Assembly (NCBI RefSeq): GCF_003991565.1
Contig: NZ_CP032819.1
Coordinates: 2,232,001-2,296,000 of the forward strand
DNA: 64,000 bases
DNA from: Butyricimonas faecalis
GTDB taxonomy: Bacteria; Bacteroidota; Bacteroidia; Bacteroidales; Marinifilaceae
Reading direction: 5' to 3'
Positions 8,928 through 15,660 of the stretch are shown piece by piece; within the stretch, counting starts at the first letter, position 1, and the number at the start of each line of letters is the position of its first letter. The notes beneath the pieces were generated by a model. That model was not told where the DNA came from. It made no database searches and worked only from the letters and a program-made list of their open reading frames with translations. The position numbers and the translations under genes were made by a program.

Positions 8928-9605
8928 ATGAAGCATCAAAAAGTAGTGGCACTAATTATTCTTTTGCTCTCGGCAGCATTCGCCTTTACATCTTGTAATA
9001 ATGACGGATATAGCCTGGACAAATTCTGGTTAGAAGTCGGTACGATTGAAAAAACAAGTGATCAAGATTACAAAATCATATTGGATAAAGGTCCTGTACT
9101 GTATCCATCCATTTCAAATGTACCGGCACGTTACTTAGAAAATAACATGCGTGTGTACGCGGATTTTACCATCCTGCAAGATGCAAATCCGGGAAGTAGT
9201 GTAGATCATTACGTGCGAGTAAACGACCTGCAAAAACTTCTTACCAAACCTATTGTACCTTACACCGAAGCGATTAGTGACAGCTTGGGTACAGATCAGA
9301 TTGAATTGCCGGAATATTGGATTGCCCACGACTTTATCACCTTCCGATTTTTCTATGCCGGAGGCGCTAAAGAACACATGGTCAACCTAACGAAGCATGA
9401 AGAATTAACAGCGGACGGGAAAACCCTGTTAGAATTCAGGCATAATGCCTACCAGGATCCGGAAAACAAAAGTCTATACGGCTATGTCAGTTTCCCGCTA
9501 AAAGAAGTATTTAACGAAGTGACAGATTCCGTACAGCTACACATCAAGTACAAAGGTTTCGATGAAGAAAAAACCATTGACATTACTTATCGTCCTCGTA
9601 AATAG
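8928..9605 (+). CDS. NigD-like lipoprotein
   Basis: A 225-aa protein with a lipoprotein signal ending in AFTSC and then NNDGYSLD, the usual beginning of NigD-like proteins of Bacteroidetes. The family has an N-terminal OB-like part (here VGTIEKTSDQDYKIILDKG) and a C-terminal beta-sandwich (ITFRFFYAGGAKEHMVNL, then a VxLxIKYKGF-like strand near the end). NigD was named for a possible bacteriocin-immunity role, but the function of most members is unknown. It is a single-gene unit between two strong terminators. Confidence 0.75.
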   Translation: MKHQKVVALIILLLSAAFAFTSCNNDGYSLDKFWLEVGTIEKTSDQDYKIILDKGPVLYPSISNVPARYLENNMRVYADFTILQDANPGSSVDHYVRVNDLQKLLTKPIVPYTEAISDSLGTDQIELPEYWIAHDFITFRFFYAGGAKEHMVNLTKHEELTADGKTLLEFRHNAYQDPENKSLYGYVSFPLKEVFNEVTDSVQLHIKYKGFDEEKTIDITYRPRK

Positions 9606-9630
9606 GTCTCATAGTGGCGATAAGATGTAA

Positions 9631-9668
9631 CGAGGAGTTTTCGTTGCCGAAAACTCCTCGTATCTTTT
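9631..9668 (+). terminator. Strong terminator after the NigD-like gene
   Basis: A perfect 13-bp stem (CGAGGAGTTTTCG with CGAAAACTCCTCG) closes on a TTGC loop and is followed by a T-rich tail. Confidence 0.85.
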
Positions 9669-9709
9669 ACACGTGAAATACATTTTTTTCAAGATTTTTC
9701 CACGTAATA

Positions 9710-9740
9710 TTTGGTAATTCCGCAAAACTACCTATCTTTG
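9710..9740 (+). promoter_or_regulatory. Bacteroidetes-type promoter of the tRNA-Tyr/tRNA-Gly unit
   Basis: TTTG at 9710-9713 and TATCTTTG at 9733-9740 are separated by 19 bases, matching the phylum consensus TTTG-N19-TAnnTTTG. The first tRNA base is 36 bases after the -7 box. Confidence 0.75.
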
Positions 9741-9776
9741 TACCCGCTTAAAACAAGCAACTGTTCTTTGAACAAA

Positions 9777-9858
9777 GGGGAGATACCAAAGTGGCCAACT
9801 GGGGCTGACTGTAACTCAGCTGACATCGTCTTCGTAGGTTCGAATCCTGCTCTCCCCA
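9777..9858 (+). tRNA. tRNA-Tyr (anticodon GTA)
   Basis: Acceptor arms GGGGAGA and TCTCCCC pair fully, with discriminator A. The anticodon loop is CTGTAAC, the long variable arm fits the 82-nt class-II tRNA, and the T arm has GTTCGAATC. CCA is not encoded. It is followed six bases later by tRNA-Gly. Confidence 0.95.
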
Positions 9859-9864
9859 CATACT

Positions 9865-9937
9865 GCGGAAATAGCTCAGTCGATAGAGCACTAGCCTTCC
9901 AAGCTGGGGGTCGCGGGTTTGAGTCCCGTTTTCCGCT
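9865..9937 (+). tRNA. tRNA-Gly (anticodon TCC)
   Basis: Acceptor arms GCGGAAA and TTTCCGC pair fully, the discriminator is T, the anticodon loop contains TTCCA, and the T loop has GTTTGAGTC. It is 73 nt without encoded CCA and co-transcribed with tRNA-Tyr. Confidence 0.95.
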
Positions 9938-9945
9938 CTCATTTT

Positions 9946-9974
9946 AAAGCACTTACAATTGTAGGTGCTTTTCT
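9946..9974 (+). terminator. Terminator after tRNA-Gly
   Basis: AAAGCACTTAC and GTAGGTGCTTTT form a stem with an AATT loop and a T tail. Confidence 0.75.
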
Positions 9975-10006
9975 TATTTCTGATAGTTTTAGTGGATTTT
10001 ACCCGC

Positions 10007-10029
10007 CTCATGTAAACCTAGATGTAAAC
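10007..10029 (+). repeat. Left copy of a 23-bp imperfect direct repeat around the IS
   Basis: The sequence beginning CTCATGTAAACCTAGATGTA matches 11399-11421 (CTCATGTAAGCAGAGATGTA) at 19 of 23 positions in the same orientation. The two copies bracket the IS and its flanks. They could be integrase arm sites or the ends of a lost element next to the tRNA genes. Confidence 0.5.
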
Positions 10030-10038
10030 CGGAATACA

Positions 10039-11317
10039 GATAGTGTACCAAAAAGTGTGTATAGCCCTTCTTTTTTCATATTTGCAAATCTATTAATTTT
10101 TAATAAAATAATCTTGATTCTAAAAAATTATAAATTGGGTACTTGTAAATATCTGCATTTTGCGCCACCGTTCCCATGAGCAGGATGACGGCTCGCGGGT
10201 TTGGCATTGCGCCCCTCATGTTAATAACCCTCTTGTAATCCCTGTTCAGCCTTTCGATCCAGTTTGTAGTGTAAATCATCCCCCTGATTTCTCTTTCATA
10301 CTTGAAGTACGTGAAATAGAACCTGTACCTGTCGTGGCAATATCTTTTCAAGACGGGGTAACTTTTCTGCCACCTGACAATAAACTCTTTAAATTTTAGA
10401 AAAGCCTTTTCCGGCGAGATCTCCCACTGGTCGGGAGCGCAAATTTGTTTAAGCTCTTCCAGCACTTGTTTCTTGTCCCTTGGCTTGACCTTTCCCGCGA
10501 TATTCCTCTTCAGGTGCACGGTACATAGCTGTAGATCCGCCCGCGGGAAAGTATCCGCCAGGACATTTTCAATGCCGGGGAGCCCGTCACACACCAGGAG
10601 GTTAACCTCCTGGACCCCTCTCGCTTTTAGATCCTCGAACACGTCTTTCCAGTTCGTGGCGCTTTCCACGGGGAAGTTCACGACGGTCAAAACTTCCCTT
10701 GTCCGGTCTTCTTTCACCCCTAAAACCGTGTAGTAGGCTTCGTTGCTCACGGACTCATCCCGCCGGGTGAGGACATAAGTGGCATCAATATAAAGAATGG
10801 GGTAACGCTTCTCAAGTTTACGCCCCAGCCAGGCGTTTACATCTTCACGTGCCGTGTTCAAGAGACGACTTACCTGACTTTTACTGTAATGCTTGCCGTA
10901 AAACTGTTCGTAAATTTTACCCACTTGTTCCGTGGTTAAACCACTACAATAAAGGCTACTCACTAGCTTTTGCGCTTCTTCTTCCTGGTCTTTCAACACG
11001 CCTAGTAACATCGGGTAAAAATTACTGTTACGACTACGCGGGACCCGAAGCTCGAAGACCTTACCTCCATGGCAGACTCTACGGCCTCGAAAACCGTTAC
11101 TCACGTCTGATAACATTTCGTTATGAAGACTTCGCTCGGTGAGCATTAAACTCTCTAACCCGCGTTTTACTAATCCATGAAAACCGGATTCGCCATTTGT
11201 TATTTCAGAAATTATTTCCGAGATTTGTTCATGTGTAAATTCCATAAATATTCATTTTTGAAAGTTGCATCACAAAAATAAAAAATTTGGGATTTACACA
11301 CTTTTTGAAACACTATC
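10039..11317 (-). mobile_element. IS256-family insertion sequence, about 1.28 kb
   Basis: The left end GATAGTGTACCAAAAAGTGT and the right end, read in reverse complement, GATAGTGTTTCAAAAAGTGT form terminal inverted repeats that match at about 25 of 29 positions. Flanking bases GGAATACA (10031-10038) and GAAATACA (11318-11325) look like an 8-bp target duplication with one later change; IS256 elements make 8-9 bp duplications. A single intact transposase gene fills the element. Confidence 0.88.
10100..11245 (-). CDS. IS256-family (mutator-type) DDE transposase
   Basis: The 381-aa protein has the IS256/MULE catalytic triad D154 (YIDATY), D220 (LLVCDGLPG) and E331 (TTNWIERLNRDYKR), the last being the family signature around the glutamate. 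A conserved C/H pair is seen in LQLCTVHLKRN. The N-terminal part should bind the terminal repeats. The gene is intact, ending 61 bases inside the left end, so the element may still be active. Confidence 0.95.
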   Translation of the reverse strand: MEFTHEQISEIISEITNGESGFHGLVKRGLESLMLTERSLHNEMLSDVSNGFRGRRVCHGGKVFELRVPRSRNSNFYPMLLGVLKDQEEEAQKLVSSLYCSGLTTEQVGKIYEQFYGKHYSKSQVSRLLNTAREDVNAWLGRKLEKRYPILYIDATYVLTRRDESVSNEAYYTVLGVKEDRTREVLTVVNFPVESATNWKDVFEDLKARGVQEVNLLVCDGLPGIENVLADTFPRADLQLCTVHLKRNIAGKVKPRDKKQVLEELKQICAPDQWEISPEKAFLKFKEFIVRWQKSYPVLKRYCHDRYRFYFTYFKYEREIRGMIYTTNWIERLNRDYKRVINMRGAMPNPRAVILLMGTVAQNADIYKYPIYNFLESRLFY

Positions 11318-11398
11318 GAAATACAAACTAAGTACCTACAAATGAAATAGTTAACATCATCTATTATAACCAGGAAACATGAAAAGACAACAAACACC

Positions 11399-11421
11399 TC
11401 ATGTAAGCAGAGATGTAAGCA
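11399..11421 (+). repeat. Right copy of the 23-bp imperfect direct repeat
   Basis: Partner of 10007-10029. It lies 22 bases before the small ORF at 11443 that resembles the start of a Bacteroides-type tyrosine recombinase. Confidence 0.5.
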
Positions 11422-11442
11422 AAAATCGCGATTTAAATCATT

Positions 11443-11628
11443 ATGAATGCAACAGTTAGTGTGATTCATTACAACTCAAGACCTCAAAAAAATGAAGAAC
11501 TCACCTCTACACCTAAAAAATATATAAGACTAATTAATAAACACCTATCCAAAAGCAATCATAAGTCAAAAGATTCATTTATATTTGAGCTACAGAATAA
11601 ATTTCATAAACACATCGAATATGAATAA
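11443..11628 (+). pseudogene. 61-codon ORF resembling the N-terminus of a tyrosine recombinase; probable relic
   Basis: The first residues MNATVSVIHYNSRPQKNE recall the N-terminal SAM-like start of Bacteroidetes integrases (MxATVSVxxYxSKxxxNGE type). Similarity ends after about 20 residues and the remaining peptide is low-complexity and lysine/asparagine-rich. Position close to tRNA genes fits an integrase scar. The resemblance is from memory of family starts, so this is tentative. Its end overlaps the start of the glycohydrolase gene by eight bases. Confidence 0.3.
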
Positions 11629-12583
11629 CTTAAATAAAAATATATTACTAGGAACAGCCATAGGTGATGCTTTAGGATTACCAGTTCAATTTTTAGATAG
11701 AGACGTGATAGCAAAGAATCCTGTTATTACAATGGTGGGACATGGTCAATTTGATGTACCAGCAGGGACATGGTCTGATGATAGTTCTTTATCCCTTTGT
11801 TTGGCAGAATCACTATGCAATGGGTACGATTTAAATGATATTGCCAACAACTTCATAAAATGGATGTTTGAAGGCTATTGGACACCATTTAACAAGGCAT
11901 TCGATATCGGTAATACAACTTATTCTGCCATAGTGAATTTAAGAAATGGAATATCACCACATTTAGCAGGCATGGATAGAGAAAAGGATAACGGTAACGG
12001 ATCGCTCATGAGGATTCTGCCATTAGTTCCTTATATTCTCAAGATGAAGGAAGAGGAAAAATTCAGAATAATAAAAGAAGTTTCATCATTAACCCATAGA
12101 CATCCAAGAAGCATTCTAGCCTGTATTGCATTATGTGAGTTTGCCATACGGTATATAAACCTCCAATCAATAGAGAATGCCTATCAAGCTATGCAGCAAA
12201 TAATTTTACAACTTTTGAAAAGGGAGATATTTATTGAGGAAGAGGTTCCTTTTAAAAGGTTGGTAGACTTATCTTATAAAGAATTTAAAACTATTGAATT
12301 AAAGGATATTCGTTCAAGTGGATACGTGATTGATACACTGGAAGCCAGTTTGTGGTGTATCTTCAATACCACTAACTATAAAGATGCGGTTTTAAAGGCT
12401 GTAAATTTAGGCCATGATACTGATACCGTGGGAGCAATTACAGGAGGATTAGCTGGGATTATATATGGATATGATACCATTCCTTCTGAATGGATAGATA
12501 TATTAGCCAGAAAAGATGATATTATTAAATTAGGAGAGAAATTAGATTCAATATATGGAGGTGTGGAAGAACAATCATTTTAG
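11621..12583 (+). CDS. ADP-ribosylglycohydrolase (DraG/ARH family)
   Basis: A 320-aa enzyme of the family that removes ADP-ribose from modified proteins or nucleic acids using two magnesium ions. Hallmarks are GTAIGDALGLPVQF at 11-24, the metal ligands in WSDDSS at 51-56 (D53, D54), NGNGSLMR at 124-131, THRHP at 158-162, and GHDTDTVGAITGGLAG at 264-279. The ATG at 11621 puts the conserved LLGTAIGDALG close to the N-terminus, so the upstream in-frame start at 11585 is rejected. The DNA is much more AT-rich than the chromosome, and the gene sits in a tRNA-bracketed islet beside an IS, pointing to horizontal transfer. No ADP-ribosyltransferase partner is visible here. Confidence 0.9.
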   Translation: MNNLNKNILLGTAIGDALGLPVQFLDRDVIAKNPVITMVGHGQFDVPAGTWSDDSSLSLCLAESLCNGYDLNDIANNFIKWMFEGYWTPFNKAFDIGNTTYSAIVNLRNGISPHLAGMDREKDNGNGSLMRILPLVPYILKMKEEEKFRIIKEVSSLTHRHPRSILACIALCEFAIRYINLQSIENAYQAMQQIILQLLKREIFIEEEVPFKRLVDLSYKEFKTIELKDIRSSGYVIDTLEASLWCIFNTTNYKDAVLKAVNLGHDTDTVGAITGGLAGIIYGYDTIPSEWIDILARKDDIIKLGEKLDSIYGGVEEQSF

Positions 12584-12782
12584 TTCAAATTCACCGACAC
12601 ACATCAAAAAGGTACTAGATGATTTATAAGCATATAAAATAGAAAAACTCCCTATATCACATATAGCTAATTACAAAATTTACTTTTAGCAACAACACAA
12701 TCGAAACATCCTATTAATTGTAAAACAAGACCAAAATTTTGTATATTTATCAATTAATCAACATTATCTATAAATTATCTGT

Positions 12783-13091
12783 ATGTCAACTCCAAATTTA
12801 ATAATAGGCATATTCTTTATTGTATTAAGTATTATAATCTTCACATTTCCTAATACAATAGCAGGGTACAATACGCTTTCAAATGAAGAAAAGAAAAAAA
12901 TTAAAGTAAAGCAACTTGCTAAATTCGTATTTAAAGTACTTTTTTCTGTGGGAATAATCATTATTATCGGGAATTACATTTTCACTTGGCTAAAAGTACC
13001 ATATTTAAACTATATCCTTCATCCGATTTTGTATATTTTGATGTTAATAATTCTGTTCAGCAACAAAAACAAGTATATTCAACAAGATTGA
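12783..13091 (+). CDS. DUF3784-like small membrane protein
   Basis: A 102-aa protein with three hydrophobic segments (about residues 5-24, 49-68 and 77-93). The sequence IAGYNTLSNEEKKK between the first two is the hallmark of DUF3784 proteins, short membrane proteins of unknown function in Firmicutes and Bacteroidetes. It shares the AT-rich composition of the preceding gene, 199 bases upstream, and is probably part of the same acquired segment. No function is proposed. Confidence 0.65.
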   Translation: MSTPNLIIGIFFIVLSIIIFTFPNTIAGYNTLSNEEKKKIKVKQLAKFVFKVLFSVGIIIIIGNYIFTWLKVPYLNYILHPILYILMLIILFSNKNKYIQQD

Positions 13092-13189
13092 AAAATATAG
13101 AATAATACAAGGTAGTTATATACGATTTTGTTGTGAGCTGTTAACTCCTGCATGCAAGAAGGTATATTTACCATTCGTGATCAAATGGA

Positions 13190-13307
13190 TAAGGGATTAA
13201 CTTCTAAGACAAGCGCCAATTAATTTCGCCTCGAAGACATATCGCGGACGTTCACGAACGTCTTTGTAACGTCTTTGATTCGTCTTTGATTCGTCTTTAA
13301 TCCCTAA
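13190..13307. repeat. Palindromic element A with 11-bp tandem units
   Basis: Arms TAAGGGATTAA (13190-13200) and TTAATCCCTAA (13297-13307) match at 10 of 11 positions. Inside, four 11-bp units run without gaps: GTCTTTGTAAC, GTCTTTGATTC, GTCTTTGATTC and GTCTTTAATCC (13260-13303). The 118-bp length is almost equal to element C at 44922-45040. Confidence 0.65.
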
Positions 13308-13411
13308 GAACATCGAATATGCCACGGAAGATAAACGTGTATTACCTGGGAAAAGTTTACTTTATATTTCGTTGTAAAGTGGTATATAAGAATCTTATAA
13401 GAGAAGTAATG

Positions 13412-13547
13412 GTAATCCTACCGAGAACTAGGTGAGAAGCTACCCCTTTTTCGAAGATCATTCGAAGCTTATTCAGAGCTTAACCAGTCCGGAGTGTATG
13501 AGCAACGAATAAGAGGTAGCTTCTCGATTACTTTACGGTAGGATTAC
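13412..13547. repeat. Palindromic element B with 33-bp arms and 11-bp units
   Basis: Arms of 33 bp (three times 11) at 13412-13444 and 13515-13547 match at 27 of 33 positions, with GTAATCCTACCG and GAGAAGCTACC perfectly conserved. Between them 11-bp units TTCGAAGATCA, TTCGAAGCTTA and TTCAGAGCTTA run from 13450 to 13482. Confidence 0.7.
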
Positions 13548-13553
13548 ACATGG

Positions 13554-13713
13554 TTCTCCTTAGATTTACTTCAGAGCTTTCGATATTACCACAAATTATA
13601 CCCTCTATATACCTGCTCACCCCAATCCCATCCATAAAACTCTGATCATGCGAGACGACAATCACGGTTCCCCGGTAATCCTTAATGGTCGAAGTTATTA
13701 TTCGACTCACGTG
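13554..13713 (-). pseudogene. Fragment of an ABC-F ATPase gene
   Basis: The minus-strand frame encodes DYRGTVIVVSHDQSFMDGIG followed by VSRYIE, the H-switch region found near the end of the second nucleotide-binding domain of ABC-F proteins (translation factors and ribosome-protection proteins). No Walker A, signature or first domain is present nearby, and stops precede the fragment. It is a short leftover, perhaps from the insertion or deletion that shaped this islet. Confidence 0.6.
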
Positions 13714-13800
13714 AAGAAGATAACACTTTATGACTGCTCCACCTACTTTTTCAGGTGAGCCTATTAAATTTATAAGGATAAAGGAAGTATTTTATTCGAA

Positions 13801-13828
13801 TAAAAAAAACAGTCACTTTCGTGGCTGT
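13801..13828 (-). terminator. Terminator after tRNA-Pro
   Basis: On the minus strand ACAGCCAC-GAAA-GTGACTGT is followed by eight T residues. The stem has one mismatch. Confidence 0.8.
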
Positions 13829-13835
13829 CTATCTG

Positions 13836-13909
13836 TCGGGGTGACAGGATTCGAACCTGCGACCCTCTGCTCCCAAAGCAGATGCGCTACCGGACTGCGC
13901 TACGCCCCG
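13836..13909 (-). tRNA. tRNA-Pro (anticodon TGG)
   Basis: On the minus strand the molecule starts CGGGGCGTAGCGCAG and has anticodon loop TTTGGGA, T loop GTTCGAATC and discriminator A. The acceptor stem has a C6-A67 mismatch in an otherwise complete pairing. CCA is not encoded. It lies 20 bases downstream of tRNA-Ser on the same strand. Confidence 0.93.
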
Positions 13910-13929
13910 AAAATGAGCTTCAAATTTAG

Positions 13930-14020
<91 letters not shown>

Positions 14021-14031
14021 ATTTGCGCTGA

Positions 14032-14039
14032 CAAAAGTA
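14032..14039 (-). promoter_or_regulatory. -7 box of the tRNA-Ser/tRNA-Pro unit
   Basis: TACTTTTG on the minus strand matches TAnnTTTG and lies 12 bases before the tRNA-Ser 5' end. A convincing -33 TTTG is not at the ideal spacing. Confidence 0.5.
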
Positions 14040-14123
14040 GTGCTTTTTATCGTTTTTGCAAGCTTTTGACGTGATTTTTTTCTTTTTTTTCACGTCCATC
14101 CATGAATCCTCTCACGTTATCAA

Positions 14124-14585
14124 CTATTTTCGCTCAGGGGCTGGAAATTTCCCCATCTTCTTCCATAGCTGATGATGGAATTTCTGCTCGGCCTCGATCA
14201 TCATCCACACTTTTCTGGCAGACAAAGCCTTGGTCAATTTCTCGAAATACTCTTTCTTAATATCCCGTACAGCCTGTTCGGCCGATAAAATGGTTGCCAA
14301 ATTTTTCAATGCCTGTTGTTCCGTCACTTCCGAGGCCTCTTTTTTATCTTTTCGACAAGCTAAATTTCGTATTTTATCATTCTCGACACGCATTTTCTGT
14401 TGCATTTCGTTGTATAAAGGCCAGAACTTGGTGGCCTCTTCCGGGGTTAGCTCCATCTCTTGGGTAAAAAAGGCTACTTTCTGGGCCTCGAACTCTTTCC
14501 GTTTGTCTTCACTCAATTTTCCACTTTGGGCAAATAAAGAAAAACCGACCCCCATCATCAATATAATCAAACTTATTCTTTTCAT
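14124..14585 (-). CDS. Periplasmic Spy/CpxP-like protein downstream of an ECF sigma factor
   Basis: A 153-aa protein with a signal peptide (cleavage after FSLFAQ) and a charged helical body. The segment ELTPEEATKFWPLYNEMQ resembles the LTxxQ helical motif of Spy/CpxP-type periplasmic chaperones and stress sensors. It is the third gene of a three-gene unit (sigma, membrane protein, this protein), a common Bacteroidetes arrangement in which such proteins are often named sensor of ECF-type sigma factor. A role in envelope-stress signalling is inferred from that context. Confidence 0.65.
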   Translation of the reverse strand: MKRISLIILMMGVGFSLFAQSGKLSEDKRKEFEAQKVAFFTQEMELTPEEATKFWPLYNEMQQKMRVENDKIRNLACRKDKKEASEVTEQQALKNLATILSAEQAVRDIKKEYFEKLTKALSARKVWMMIEAEQKFHHQLWKKMGKFPAPERK

Positions 14586-14608
14586 ATTTCTTGCTTGTAC
14601 ATTTAATT

Positions 14609-15001
14609 CTACCTACGTTCCGCGTATAAAAACTCGATCGGATCAGCCTCTTGTGACAGATACTCGATAATCTCTTCACGAGAAGGGTTAAAATCCGAGT
14701 CGAAAATATTCTCATTCTCCGTCTGTGCCGCCAGGTTCGCCTGCTCTCCGTTCTTCAATCGCGTCCGATTTTCATCCGCCAGATTAGGGATCAGCAACCG
14801 GACGACGATCATTACAAAAACGAATAATCCCGCTAAACCAAGATAAGGATTCAACGTCTGAAACAAGCTTGTTTTCCGAGTTTCCCCTTCCTCGTCTTTT
14901 ATTCGGTCCATCACCCGATCGCCCAACGTGTCGAAATAACGATCGGGCACCGTGAACGGGTTCTTTGATTTATATTTCTCATCCAAATTATCCATAACCA
15001 T
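14609..15001 (-). CDS. Single-pass membrane protein, possible anti-sigma factor
   Basis: About 130 aa with one hydrophobic helix (LAGLFVFVMIVVRLL) flanked by a cytoplasmic N-terminal part (NPFTVPDRYFDTLGDRVMDRI) and an acidic C-terminal part. The NPFxVPxxYFxxL start is common in short proteins encoded just after ECF sigma genes in Bacteroidetes. A TTG at 15019 could extend the frame, but the ATG at 15001 is preferred. Anti-sigma activity is inferred only from position and topology; no zinc-binding HxxxCxxC motif is present. Confidence 0.55.
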   Translation of the reverse strand: MVMDNLDEKYKSKNPFTVPDRYFDTLGDRVMDRIKDEEGETRKTSLFQTLNPYLGLAGLFVFVMIVVRLLIPNLADENRTRLKNGEQANLAAQTENENIFDSDFNPSREEIIEYLSQEADPIEFLYAERR

Positions 15002-15022
15002 CCATTTTCTATTGTCCAATAA

Positions 15023-15592
15023 CTACTCGAACGAGGGTAAAGTATCCGAAATCTTCAAACTTTCCTCTATCTTCTTTACGGCGTTGTGATAAGTTGCCTT
15101 CAGCGTTCCCACGGCGACATCCAGCACCTCGGCAATGTCCTCGTATTTCATGTCATCAAAATATTTCATATTAAATACCAGACGTTGACGCTCCGGCAAT
15201 TTTAACACGGCTTTCTGCAATTCTCGCTGGATTGAATCCCCACAGAAAAAGCTATCGCTTTCCAGCTGATTTTCCAAGCTGGGAGTAATTTCCTTCGAAT
15301 TCCCATAGGTCTTCCGGCGTTTTTCACTCAAAAAATTAATGGCCTCATTCGTCGCCACCCGGTACATCCAGGTAAATAATTTTGCCTCATAGCGAAATTC
15401 CTTCAAACCCTTCCAAATCTTGATAAAGGTATTCTGCAACACATCGTCGCTATCCTCATGTCCGATCACGATTTTACGAATATGCCAGTAAAGCCTCTCG
15501 CTATACTTTTCTACAAGCAACCGAAAAGCTTTTTCTCCTTCATTTCCGGAATGAAACATTCTTACAATATCTTCATCGCTTATCTCGTTCAT
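15023..15592 (-). CDS. RNA polymerase ECF sigma factor (RpoE type)
   Basis: A 189-aa sigma-70 family factor with region 2 (DSDDVLQNTFIKIWKGLKEF, core binding and -10 recognition, around residues 46-65) and region 4 (PERQRLVFNMKYFDDMKYED and GTLKATYHNAVKKIEE, -35 recognition). It is transcribed with the membrane protein and the Spy-like protein that follow. It is distinct from the two sigma genes of the SusCD loci, which pair with FecR. Confidence 0.9.
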   Translation of the reverse strand: MNEISDEDIVRMFHSGNEGEKAFRLLVEKYSERLYWHIRKIVIGHEDSDDVLQNTFIKIWKGLKEFRYEAKLFTWMYRVATNEAINFLSEKRRKTYGNSKEITPSLENQLESDSFFCGDSIQRELQKAVLKLPERQRLVFNMKYFDDMKYEDIAEVLDVAVGTLKATYHNAVKKIEESLKISDTLPSFE

Positions 15593-15660
15593 GCGTCCTA
15601 ATCATATCATTAAAGCCTACACTCTTATGACAATATTTCATGTCAAAGGTTTATTTCCCT

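Noticed and set aside
10010..10026. Third Pho box next to the IS (two TGTAAA words)
   Set aside because: The spacing is 12 rather than 11 and no phosphate gene is adjacent.
13836..13909. tRNA-Pro as a pseudogene because of the C6-A67 mismatch
   Set aside because: All other stems and conserved loop bases are intact and a terminator follows, so it is probably functional.
14230..14670. Plus-strand ORF opposite the Spy-like gene
   Set aside because: It is a shadow of the minus-strand coding sequence; the minus frame has a signal peptide and family motif.
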